DNA of 64,000 nt from Codonopsis lanceolata (taxonomy: Eukaryota > Streptophyta > Magnoliopsida > Asterales > Campanulaceae): contig CM028377.1 of the NCBI GenBank assembly GCA_013146195.2, positions 109,382,540 to 109,446,539 of the forward strand, written 5' to 3'. Positions 24,101-33,692 of this stretch are shown piece after piece; position 1 is the stretch's first letter; each line of letters begins with the position of its first letter. A program made the translations under genes and the position numbers. Below the pieces are notes generated by a model. That model was not told where the DNA came from and did no database searches. It saw nothing but the letters and a program-made list of their open reading frames with translations.

Positions 24101-25075
24101 GTGGGGATTAGGGGTAATCAAGCTCTAATCCAACCTTAATTAACTTCTAAATAATGTTAGGACATGTTTAGGGTTAAGTATGAGAGGTTAGGAAGGGTTT
24201 AGAGGGGGTTTAAGGAGGGTAGAATAGGTAAAACACGTCACAACTCAAAACAGGGGAAGAAAATCCCGTAACATTACGGAAGTGAGGCGGGCGCCTCACC
24301 CCTCCCATGCGGCCGCCTCACTTGGTCTGCACAAAGGATTGCTCTCGGTAGTTGAGGCGAGGCGCCTCACGAGGTCCCGCGACGCCTCGGCCTCTGAACC
24401 TCCAAAATTTGATCTAAACTTGATCTAAATGATCCCAAACTCATGGGCAACCATTCTAGGTCTAACCCAACTCAAAACAAGTCTAAAACACACCCAAACA
24501 ACTCCCGAAACAACTCAAGGGTGCAACAACGTGCAACCTGCAGGGACGACGAGCGAACTTCGAAATCAAGCGAGCAATGAAAGGGAGACTTTTAAGGCAA
24601 GTCTAAGGGCTAATGAAGAAGCTTAAATACTTCTAGGAAGTTGGATAACAACTAGGGAAATAAGAATCCCAAAGGAGAGGCGATTACGCGACTCGATTCC
24701 CGAACTACGCGATAGAGACGAACGCTATCTCCAAAACTCCCAAATCTTCGATAGACTTAAGGAACACCTCCAACTTGAAGTCTAAGGTATCTAAACATGT
24801 TAACAAACCATCTTAAAGAGGTCTAGGACCCAAACCGAGGTCACGAACACAAAACGCAAGCAATCCTTCAATCGCGTCGCATTCCGACTATCGTCGGGTC
24901 ACGACTTGTGACTTTAGCAAGTCAACAACTATATGGAGTCTCTTAATAATGTTTTGGTCTTAATATGGTCTCTCAAACATATCTAGACCCTCTCGCAAAC
25001 CAAACATACAGTCAACAAAGGAAGAAGTGCAAGTATGGCACGCAAACCGAGCTAACGAAGGAGCGGGGCGTCACA
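21182..25075 (-). repeat. 5' LTR of family A element
   Basis: It is colinear with the LTR at 14732-18643 and has the same termini. Differences are few and cluster in short patches rich in CG/CHG sites, for example near 21890, 22245, 22430, 24275, 24360-24385 and 24520-24550. TATA box at 24047-24054. Confidence 0.95.
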
Positions 25076-25080
25076 AGATT

Positions 25081-25566
25081 GGTTGTACGATGTGGTCTCT
25101 CACGCTTCTTTAATATATCAATGAATCATTAAAAATGTTTTTTTACTATAATTTTTTTGACACAGGTAATTTGTTCAGCTTTATGGTCATGCTATGGAAT
25201 TAATGAATGCATTGAATGAGACGTCTAGACATCTAGTGCTTGATATAGGTTGCACGGTTTCCGAAACGCTAAATTTTACAAACGCGGTATTGATACAAAT
25301 TTGTTGTCGAAACACTCAAAAAACACTGTGTTTGATGGCCAAAATGCACGACCAGCCGAGACCTTAGTTATACATGAGCTCTAACATATGTGACAATAGC
25401 AATATGACATGGTACGTAAAAGAACTACGACTTGTCGGCTATATTTAAATTTGAATTTAGAATATTGATGCGTTAATATTATTTTATCAAACTTTTAAAA
25501 CTTTTCAAACATTTAAAAAATTCAAAATGACTGATTAAAGAAATTCATAACAAATCATTCAATATA
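25081..25566. other. AT-rich interior of inner CACTA, no gene
   Basis: Between the LTR element and the Mutator-like element. Stops in all frames and no motif recognised. Confidence 0.6.
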
Positions 25567-25691
25567 GGATAAAATAATTTTTTGGTCCCTGAACTATACC
25601 AATACTATGCATTTGGTCCCTGTACTTTTTTTGTAATGTGTTTGGTCCTTAAAGTAAGTTTTTGGTAAGAGATTACCCCCTGACGGGGTTA
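25567..25691 (+). repeat. Left terminal inverted repeat of Pack-MULE
   Basis: 125 bp, the inverted counterpart of 27009-27133, with only a handful of substitutions. Confidence 0.9.
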
Positions 25692-25892
25692 GAGTCGATT
25701 TGCGAATCAACATTAAATTAAAATTCCAAATTTACCCTTAGGACATCTAATGAAATCTCAAATTTGCCCATAAATCTTTTTTTTTTCATCCTAAACAGTA
25801 AACATCAATCCAGCAAATTTTATTACAAAAGTCAACACAAGGTGCTACCCAAACATCAATCCAACAATTTTATTACAGACATCAACTGAATG

Positions 25893-26132
25893 ACACTCTT
25901 TACAGCCGCCTATATGCTTCCCACCGATAAACACAATTAGCACGGCTTGGCTTGATCCACGTAGCAAGTGTTGCTTGTATCTCACTTCCATCACTTTCTT
26001 TGTCAAGTTCATAGGCCTTGTAAGAGACACCGATCGTCGAACAACTTCTTAACGCTTAAGCGGACGAGCGTCTTCTTGAAGACGGACGGCGGGATTGGAT
26101 GAAACGATCTCTTTCGTCTTTGCTGCCGCCAT
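25893..26132 (-). pseudogene. Captured glutaredoxin (CPYC-type) gene fragment
   Basis: Minus-strand translation in successive frames gives KTKEIVSSNPAV preceded by an ATG (26130-26132), then VKKLF, then YELDKESDGSEIQATLATW, then VFIGGKHIGGCK. These are consecutive blocks of plant class I glutaredoxins, small GSH-dependent disulfide oxidoreductases. At least two frameshifts separate the blocks, and the CPYC active-site stretch is replaced by unrelated residues, so no enzyme could be made. The start methionine, leader-like sequence and most of the glutathione-binding part were captured together. No introns are seen, so the source may have been a single exon or a retrocopy. The overlapping arginine/tryptophan-rich minus frame to 26405 and plus frames at 26095-26672 may reflect captured 5' flanking DNA of the same or another gene. 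They are not recognised. Confidence 0.82.
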
Positions 26133-27008
26133 TGTTGATGAAAATTTCTCCCTCACTCTTGAATTGCCTCGCTCAGTCGCTTTAATTAAAATGGTGGGTT
26201 TGCCCATGAATCGAGATCTACTTCTTCCAACAGATTTTGGGGAGCCCAGATCCGACTCCCATCTCCTCGGTCTCCCAGCGCATCTCCACCATACCACTAG
26301 CCTCCTTCTCCAAATTTTTTCTCCTCGGCCATTCTTCTTCATCGCCGACCCCAAATCCCCATAGCCCCAGCGACTTCTCTCTGCCCGGCCAAAAATGTGC
26401 GCCATCGATCTTGCATTCCTTTTCTCATTCGCTATAGATCATGCGCCTCACCCACAACACCGCGTCCATCGCTAATTGACCTCCATCTCGGGCCGACAAG
26501 ACTCTATTCTGCAGCAGTCCGGCAAGCGTCTCTGTCGTTCTCGGCTCCAACTTGGATGCTTCATTGGAGTTTTGGTAAGAACCGAGGCCGGATTTGTTTA
26601 GATTCTTTCGATATCGTGGCGGTGGACGACGCCGAGGAGATGAAGGAAGTGAGAGAGAGATGTGTGGGGTAGATCGTGGTCGGATCTTGAAGTAGGGGCA
26701 ACGATGGGCTTGCTTCTATAGATGCAGGGGCAGGACGGAAGGGGATGGAAAGATCTGAACTTCGGGTTTAGGAGATCGGCGAGATGGAGTTAGGCGTAGG
26801 AGATTCAGCGTGGGAGATGAGGAGAGAGAAAGCGCGATTGGGCTTCCTTCATTGCCATTGAAATCATGAACAAGTTCATCTTGTTCACTTGAAAATCATT
26901 AACATTAAAAAGTTCATTTCTTTGCTTTTCCATTTCTTTTTTTTAACCATTAATATTACTAAGGGTATATTTGGGTTTTCAAAAAAAATATAACGGCAAA
27001 ACTGACGG

Positions 27009-27133
27009 TAACCCCGTAAGGGGGTAATCTCTTACCAAAAACCTATTTTAAGGACCAAATACATTACAAAAAAAGTACAGGGACCAAATGCATAGTATTG
27101 GTATAGTTCAGGGACCAAAAAATTATTTTATTC
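27009..27133 (-). repeat. Right terminal inverted repeat of Pack-MULE
   Basis: 125 bp, the inverted counterpart of 25567-25691. It is followed directly by the TTCAATATT target-site copy. Confidence 0.9.
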
Positions 27134-27254
27134 TTCAATATTATGTGATTTTTTTTTTCAAAATAATATGTATACTCAAAACCATGTATATTCATAACTT
27201 ATTTGAAAACTAGCTGTATTATTTTTATTAATGACATATGTTTTTCAAAAATAA

Positions 27255-27455
27255 TACTCCGACTCCTTTCGTTTCGAGCAAATATCTCACTATTCTGTTT
27301 TATGATGTTTCATTTAAAGAGTCAACTTTAAAAAATAAAAAAACATAAAAAATTGTCATTTCATTACTAATAAACTACTAAAGTCTAAAACGTCATTTAA
27401 AAAAAATAACTTTCAAACGAGAATTATTTGTCTGAATGGAAAGAGTGATAATTAG
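27255..27455. mobile_element. Possible Stowaway-like MITE
   Basis: ACTCCTTTCGTTTCGAGCAA on the left and an inverted, diverged counterpart around TTTGTCTGAATGGAAAGAGT on the right, about 190 bp apart with an AT-rich centre. The similarity is modest and no clean TA duplication could be fixed. Confidence 0.4.
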
Positions 27456-27499
27456 GATAGGTACCGAATAATTACTTATTTGAATTATAAAAATATTGA

Positions 27500-28725
27500 T
27501 TTAAATCAATTACATATATCATGCCTATATTGATAAATCCTTTACCCAAAATTAAAAATCCCTCCACAGCTCCACCGCCTAACCCAAAATCCCCAAATAT
27601 TCAAAGTAACGCCAAGACCCCCCTCCCCCTTAAAAAATCCCTAAATCAATTACCCAAGATCCACAAATCTTCAAATCTCTCTCTCTTCAGGTCATTGCTA
27701 TTTGCTACCTCCAGCCAGTGCTCCACCCTTCTGCATCGCCTCCAAATATTTCCCCAAAACTTCGCTCTCCAATATTTCAGTTTCCCGCGTTATTACCCTC
27801 CACACAGGTTTTCGCCAAATTCCCCAAAAATTTCCTCCATATGGGGTTTCCCCAAAATTATCTAAGACATTCAATTGATAGAGAGCGGCGACTTTGAAGA
27901 AGCAATTCTTGGTATCGTCAATCGCAGCACATCGGTGACTATCTCTCCCTCTCTCTCGTTTATTACACATCACTATTTTTCTCTTTTTTTATTGCTACTG
28001 CCTTTCAATTCTCAGTATCCTCATAACCCTTATTGTGCCGCTGACTCCACATAAGCTCTTTCTAAAGGTACGCCCCTTTCAATTCTTTTTTTTTTTTTAA
28101 ATAATGAAATTTATATATTTTTTCAACATCTTGATGGCTACTATTGTGTTGTCTGCTAAATTATCATAGCCTTGTCTATTATTATGAAATTTTATATAAT
28201 CCTCCAAAGCTTATATCTTGTATTATTATTTTAGTCTAGTGCAGTGTAGTAGTAGCTACAACGTAGTAGTATATTGCAATTGTAAAGAATAAGTTATAGA
28301 AATGGTGAATGATGGAAAGGAGTATTATTTTGTTTTCTTTGTGTTAAACATTTAGGTTTTTCTTTAACTTTAATTTTAATGTTTACACATAGTAATTACT
28401 TGTTGGGGGGTCTGATAATTACCGGGGTAGATTGCATGCGTCATGTTAGCAATTAGATAGTGCAAAATTGGTTTGTATTATATATAATATACTCTTTTGT
28501 GGGTTGGGTTTGGTTCTCAAAAGCCAAAAAATGGTTGTGTGCATAACAGAATGATAACAAATGCCATCTTAGTTTATTTTGATGATGAGGTGTTAGAGCT
28601 TAATTATCAGGTGGAGATTGATAGAGCTCAAGAGTTTATTAGTTCATAAATAATGATTATACTTTTTATTTGTTGTAATTTGTTGAACACAAGCACTTAT
28701 GTAAGTTTTTGTACTCTCTAATCTG
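27500..28725 (+). other. CT-rich leader-like sequence and AT-rich interval upstream of the ADK fragment
   Basis: 27540-27960 is unusually C/T-rich with CTCTCTCTC runs, like a plant 5' untranslated leader, and lies upstream and in the same orientation as the adenosine-kinase exons. It may be captured promoter or leader of that gene, but no coding exon with a start codon was recognised in it. 28100-28725 is AT-rich with nothing identified. Confidence 0.35.
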
Positions 28726-28730
28726 TGCAG

Positions 28731-29316
28731 TTTATTGGATTCTGATTATAATGTGGAGTATATTGCTGGTGGTAAATCTAGAACTTCTATGTTTTGGATT
28801 TTCTCTGTAATATGTTCTTGCATAAAGCATGTTTAGTTTATTATGCTACCTTCCTTTGCAATTTTGTACGGTGAACTGAAAACTGGTATGTTATTTCAAG
28901 TGCTACTCATAATTCTATCAGAGTGGCCCAGGTATGTGTTCGTTAACTTTTACAATTTAAGACAAGGGATCCATTTAGTTGATATGATTTTGTTGTAAAA
29001 TGAGCATTTTTCTATTATTTACATCATGAGGATTTGCAGTGCATGCTTCAAATTCCTGGTGCAACAACTTATGTTAGTTCCACTAGTAAGGACAAGTTTG
29101 GGGAGGAGATTTAGAAGCACTTAGCACTTGTTGGACTTAATGTAAAAATAACTTCGGTTTCACCTTACTTGGAGTTTCTAAAGCTTTCAGTGTTTCCATA
29201 GCATGAAGTAGATGTTCTACCAATTGGTTTAACATAGGCCCATTTTAGGCCCTCTATTACAAGGATGAAGTTGTTCCAACGGGTACTTGTGCCGTTTGCA
29301 TTGTTGGTGGTGAGAG
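28731..29316 (+). pseudogene. Captured adenosine kinase gene fragment (intron-bearing)
   Basis: Four exon-like blocks lie in order. 28731-28770 reads DSDYNVEYIAGG after a TGCAG acceptor. 28901-28931 reads HNSIRVAQ before a GTATG donor. 29040-29150 reads MLQIPGATTYVSS then SKDKFGEEI, with a stop and then LALVGLNVK, after a TTGCAG acceptor. 29258-29316 reads YYKDEVVPTGTCAVCIVGGE before a GTAAG donor. These match, in order, the substrate-binding part of plant adenosine kinase (PfkB family), a cytosolic enzyme that converts adenosine to AMP and clears the methyl cycle. An in-frame stop, a roughly 100-bp non-homologous stretch between the last two blocks and loss of both ends, including the C-terminal catalytic GAGD motif, make it a pseudogene. 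The retained introns show DNA-level capture by the surrounding CACTA element. Confidence 0.8.
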
Positions 29317-30794
29317 GTAAGTTCTAAAATTCTTTGACTTGAAATATGTTGCTGAAACATATACAAGCCCATTGCTTTGTTCTTCCTATGTTAAAACAAA
29401 CAGGTAATTGTGAATTTTGACTGGTGTATCACCTTAAGGTTGTCCCTCGCAAACAGTTAGGTGTTACAAGGCCTCTAACTTATTTGTAAAAGGAACTGTG
29501 TTTTGTATCTAGAGCCATTGTATTTCTGTTTTGGAAATTCTCATTACTGTTAAAATATAAATCCTAAAGAGTTTTCTATGTTTTTCTGTTCTAAGAGTTG
29601 TCATGACTTTTACACAGGTGCTTTAACTAAATAATTTGATCAATTATGTGTTCAAAATTGTATGTGTAATAGACCATGTTGCTTTCTCTTTTTTATATTT
29701 TATTTTCTTATGTTGGTTCTCTATCCTTTCTCAACAGATATGTCGCATTGAAATGGCAGCAAAGTTTCTTGCTCTAACTCTGTACCCAAATATCAGTCTT
29801 TCTCATTTAAGCAGTTTTTTTTTCTCTCAATTTCCTTTGACATTTTGCTTGTCGCTTCCAACATCAAGGATCTGATACCATTATATAATAAACAAATTGA
29901 AGAAAGCTATAATGTTTCTTTCTTTCTAATTGAATGGTAATACCATTTTATGTGTTAATTGATGAACAACATGGTTTCACACTATCATTTTTCATGAAAT
30001 GATGTTTGCACGTTTCATATTTTCCTCATGCGTCTAGTCATTGACCATTTGGTGTAGTTACCATGCTCTTCTTTCCCCAATATGTTTTACTTATGTTGCT
30101 TTTGAGCTTCAAGGTCCTGTCCTGGCCTCTTTCTGTTTTGATCTGTGTGTTGGAAGCAAACAGTTTACTCTGTGTTTTGCTAATGTGTGCAGACGTTTCT
30201 TGTTTAGCTACTTCTCATGTCATACATTTTCCTTGGGTGGAGATATAAGATGCAATAAGTTATTTGGCTGGTTCATTGTGGTGATTGGTGCAGTTTGCTA
30301 GGTAAATAACGAGGTTTTGTTTTGTTAATATAGATCTCAAAGATTCTCATGTCTAACAACTTTCACATTAATATTCTCACCTATGCAAAATGGAAACAAA
30401 GCTTCTCATTAGACTCATTCGACGAGTGGTCGTAATAAAGAAAATTTGAAGCATCCAACTCGAGGATTGAAGACCTTTCCCTGCCCTTCCATAACCATGG
30501 TCATGTTACCCTATTATAGTTTTCTAGCACATTGTGGTTTTGAAACAAAACTTTTGTTAGAATAGTTTTCAGGAATATTATTTGATTTATGATCGGTGTT
30601 GTAAATATTTATGTGGTCGTTGAGATACTAATGTGGATGTTTAAGATATTGCTTTGAATGATCAAGTGGTTGTTCCATATTGTTTTCAATGAGTACATGA
30701 TGCAGATTTTGTGTTTAATGTATTTTCGGAATTTGAATATATATTTAGATACAAATAGTATTTATAATATTTTAAATAAATATATCTACTTTTT
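29317..30794. other. Interior of inner CACTA downstream of ADK fragment, no gene
   Basis: AT-rich with scattered acceptor-like CAG sites. Plus-strand frames at 29636-29875 and 30041-30301 are short, hydrophobic and unrecognised. More captured exons or intron sequence are possible but not supported. Confidence 0.4.
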
Positions 30795-31266
30795 TACCTA
30801 GGAAATTTGCCAAGAATCTTTAGCAAGGAATATTACCAAGGAACGTTCATTAGAAATCTTGAAAATATAAATATATTTAATGTAATAAATCATCTATATA
30901 ATAAATATATACCAAGGAATTTATCAAGGAAATATTCAATGGTAAAATAAATATTAAAATTATATAATAATTATATTATGTATAGCAAGGAAATTATTTG
31001 GTAATTTCATAGGAAAAACATTCCCAAGGAAAACTTGTGTTTCTTTCAAATAATAAATAAATAATTAGCAAGGACATATCCCTTGGCACTTTCCTTGGTA
31101 AATTGCCAAGGAAATGGACTTCCTCAGCAAAATCACCGAGGAGCCGATTACCAAGGAAATTGTCAAAGATTACCGAGGAAACCTTTTCCTTAGTAAATCA
31201 AGTTTGCCAAGGAATTTCTATATATTGCCAAGGAAATTTGCCCATGGCAATAACGATTTTTTTCGT
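30795..31266. repeat. Right subterminal repeats and degenerate terminus of inner CACTA
   Basis: Dense CCAAGGAA(A/T) and inverse copies, as at 13443-14035, leading to CGATTTTTTTCGT, the inverse of ACGAAAAAA in the left terminus. The final AGTG is missing. Confidence 0.82.
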
Positions 31267-31575
31267 CATCGTAATTACTTATGAGATCTTTGTTTCGACC
31301 TTCATCACTAATAGAGGAAATATCAAAATTATGTTGAAATGACCATGAAATTTTCCATAAAACCATTCGCGATAAGATCATCCCTGACATTATCTCTTGT
31401 TTTATAAAAAACGACCATAACACCTTAAATATGGACACTTTTTACATCCATTTGGCCCCACGTCTGAATATATCGACTCTATAAAATTTTCAACACCATC
31501 CCTAGATTGTGGTAAGGTCATGTCTCTTAAATGCATCCAGCTTGTATCTATTCTTAAATCAAAATTGAAAAAGAT
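31267..31575 (-). pseudogene. CACTA transposase-associated N-terminal domain, outer element
   Basis: On the minus strand the frame reads SWMHLRDMTLPQSRDGVENF, then a cysteine-containing VGPNGCKKCPYLRC segment, and later MVLWKISWSFQHNFDISSIS. This is the transposase-associated domain found at the start of plant TNP2 proteins, and it is the missing 5' part of the gene at 11301-13442. A stop and a frame change follow the cysteines, so the gene was already decaying or has decayed since insertion. The split point at 31266/13443 defines the inner CACTA insertion. Confidence 0.78.
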
Positions 31576-32600
31576 AAAAAGGAAAAAGAATGCTTAAGAA
31601 GACATGTTATAAGAATTTGTTACTTTTATAGCATTTAAGGTTGTGCATTTTGGTAAAAAGAAAAAAAACTGATAGCAAAGTGAATGAGTGTGCATATCTT
31701 CTTCAGCTTTTGCCAACTAAAAAAGGATAGAAAGAAGAGACAACAACATTATTTAGAATATTATGTCAATTTACGATAACTTACTTTTGAAGAATCAAAA
31801 GTGAGGCCAAACTGACCCCTTTGGTAGATAATGTAATTACAATATTCTGCCCAGTGAAGTTCATTACCCAACTTAACGACTTTTCTTTCCCATTAGAAAT
31901 TTGGATAGACATTATAATTAGGATATCTAAATGTCCAACTCATATTACAATTAATGGATCGAGCTCAAATTAAGTCAATGATCAATTTCGTTTCTATGTC
32001 ATCAGAAGTTTGAATTAAAATATGATTTTTGACTGATTTTGGTCAACCTGACCACTATTTAGAGCGATATTTGACATATTTTTTGTTAATTTTTTATAAC
32101 AAAAGAGTCAAAATTCGACTTTTATAGTCAACTTGATTTTTTCGAATGAAAGTTTTGATATGGACTTACTATTTTAAAAAAACTATAAAACCTAAGATTC
32201 ATATATAGTGGCTTTAGTGTAATTTAAGAAGGTTTATAATTTCATTCTCAACAACTCAACAGTATATGCAAAACACCAATTCAAAAGATGGTCAAATTGA
32301 TATTCAAAGAAAAAAAAATTGACTCTTATTTTATGGAATAGTGGACTAATATAAGTTTTGGGGAAATGGATTGACCTAATCCATAAAATGTGAAATTCAT
32401 CCGACATAGATTCAAATTTAGTCAATTATCATAAAACTTTAAAAATACACTCCATCTGTCCTAAAAAAATAGTCTCACATTGATTATTTTTTTTGTTAGC
32501 TTGATTAAATGTTTTTTTGTTAAAAATTTACTAAACTTTAAAGTAGAGAGGTAGAATGTTGGAAAAAATTGTGGGCAAGAATCTTTTGAAAAATTTCAAT
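31576..32600. other. AT-rich interval, no recognised gene
   Basis: Presumed 5' non-coding part of the outer CACTA followed by AT-rich DNA. CTCCATCTGTCCTAAAAAAA at about 32450 resembles a Stowaway terminus. No partner and no outer CACTA terminus were found. Confidence 0.5.
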
Positions 32601-32621
32601 CGTTAAATCGGAAAATGTACT

Positions 32622-33692
32622 TCATACATCGCGATGCACAAAATCATGTTTCGAGCAGAGACTCGTGGCGCCTAAATTGTCACAGTAAATGACTAGTTGA
32701 GTCGAGGAGGTGAGACCGAGTTCGCGAAGAAGGGACACAATCCACCTGACCTCAGCTGCAGTGGCAGCCACTGCCCGGTATTCAGCTTTAGTCGATGAGC
32801 GAGCTACAGTGCGTTGTTTCTTGGAGCTCCAAGAGATCGGGTTGCTTCCAAGATAGACAATATAGGTACTGGTGGATATGTAGTCATCCTTGTTGCTAGC
32901 CCAGTCCGCATCAGCAAAGGCATGGAGAGCAGGATGAGACTGGCGATGAAGGAGGATGCCCGCATTGATAGTGCCACAGAGATACAGAAGAACTCGCTTG
33001 ACCGTATTCCAGTGATCAGTGGCTGGTCGATGCTTGAACTGGGAGAGTTTTTTGACAGCAAAGGCAACATCAGGCCGAGTAAGAGACAGATATTGAAGAC
33101 TCCCGACCATTGCTCGAAAATTCTGTCGGATCTGTGAGAGCAATGCCCGTGTGCAGAGTCAAGGTGGGCGAGGTAGCAAGGGGCGTAGCTACTGGGCGAG
33201 CATCGGTCATGCTTGTGCGAGCAAGGAGATCAACTATGTACCCACGCTGGGAGAGCAGAAGACCACTTGGGTGCTTAACAACTTCAACCCCAAGAAAATA
33301 GTGAAGATCACCGAGGTTCTTGAGCAAGAAGCGATTAGCGAGCGGAGATATGAAAGTCTTTACTGTAGCAGGTTGGTTCCTAGTGACTATGATATCATCC
33401 GCATATACAAGGAGATAGATGATGCTGCTCGCAGTACGAAGGATGAACAGTGATGTGTTGGCCACCGAGTTGTGGAAGCTGGAGGCAAGTAGAAACTGAT
33501 GCAGCTCATTATACCATGCTCGGGGAGCCTGGTTGAGACCATAAATAGCCTTGTGAATCCGATACACATGTTGAGGTTTGTCCTTATCTGTGAACCCAGG
33601 CGGTTGAGCCATGAATACGTCATCGGACAGGTTGTCTTGAAGAAAGGCATTGTTCACATCCAATTGGCGAAGATCCCATCCTTGACAAACGA
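32622..33692 (-). pseudogene. Ty1/copia reverse transcriptase and RNase H remnant
   Basis: On the minus strand, reverse transcriptase blocks NNAFLQDNLSDDVFMAQPPG, IYGLNQAPRAWY, LLVYADDIIVTRN (the YxDD catalytic pair) and YFLGVEV occupy 33130-33692. RNase H blocks follow at 32622-33130: SLQYLSLTRPDVAFAV, HAFADADWA, ARSSTKAEYRA and IYCDN. A frameshift near 33130 separates the two. RNase H ends abruptly at a shortened DFVHRDV, missing the usual catalytic C-terminal histidine region. These enzymes copy element RNA into DNA in the particle. The 5' two thirds of pol and gag are cut off by an LTR that begins at 33693, and they do not reappear on the right of the later insertions. Confidence 0.9.

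Larger units (their letters stand above)
14732..25075 (-). mobile_element. Gag-only long-LTR retrotransposon (TR-GAG-like, Tekay-related, family A)
   Basis: Two LTRs of about 3.9 kb (14732-18643, 21182-25075) flank an internal region of only about 2.5 kb. The element is bordered by a perfect 5-bp target duplication AGATT (14727-14731 and 25076-25080). It reads on the minus strand: a primer-binding site complementary to initiator tRNA-Met at 21168-21179, gag at 20078-21070, non-coding sequence, then a polypurine tract at 18644-18660. No protease, RT, RNase H or integrase is present, so it must use another element's pol in trans. This matches the described class of terminal-repeat retrotransposons with a GAG domain. 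The LTRs look nearly identical over most of their length, implying a recent insertion. Confidence 0.92.
25567..27133. mobile_element. Pack-MULE (non-autonomous Mutator-like element) carrying glutaredoxin fragment
   Basis: Terminal inverted repeats of about 125 bp (25567-25691 and 27009-27133) begin GGATAAAATAATTTTTTGG and GAATAAAATAATTTTTTGG and match almost throughout. Each contains three GGTCC(C/T)T blocks. Flanks TTCAATATA (25558-25566) and TTCAATATT (27134-27142) form a 9-bp target duplication with one mismatch, diagnostic of Mutator. There is no transposase. The interior is clearly more GC-rich than the surroundings and contains a recognisable gene fragment, which defines a Pack-MULE. 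The element lies within the inner CACTA. Confidence 0.9.
13443..31266. mobile_element. Inner CACTA transposon (non-autonomous), containing nested insertions
   Basis: The left end is CACTACGAAAAAACTCGGG at 13443. The right end, reverse-complemented, reads (GATG)ACGAAAAAAATCG, so ACGAAAAAA is shared while the terminal CACT is lost on the right. Both ends carry arrays of CCAAGGAAAT-type subterminal repeats, which in this superfamily are transposase-binding sites. The element lies inside the TNP2 coding sequence of an older CACTA, which resumes at 31267. The flank CAC at 13440-13442 would be the 3-bp target duplication. The other side fits GTG if six bases (TG plus CACT) were deleted at the right junction, and this also restores the host frame. 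The element has no transposase of its own. It holds an adenosine-kinase fragment and two later insertions (14732-25075, 25567-27133). Without those it would be about 5.9 kb. Confidence 0.8.

Noticed and set aside
26095..26672. Plus-strand Ser/Pro-rich frames in the Pack-MULE
   Set aside because: Antisense or flanking to the captured glutaredoxin; composition driven by CT-rich DNA.
29745..29820. Possible further adenosine-kinase exon after a CAACAG acceptor
   Set aside because: Only a vague resemblance (AAKFLAL...), not enough to support.
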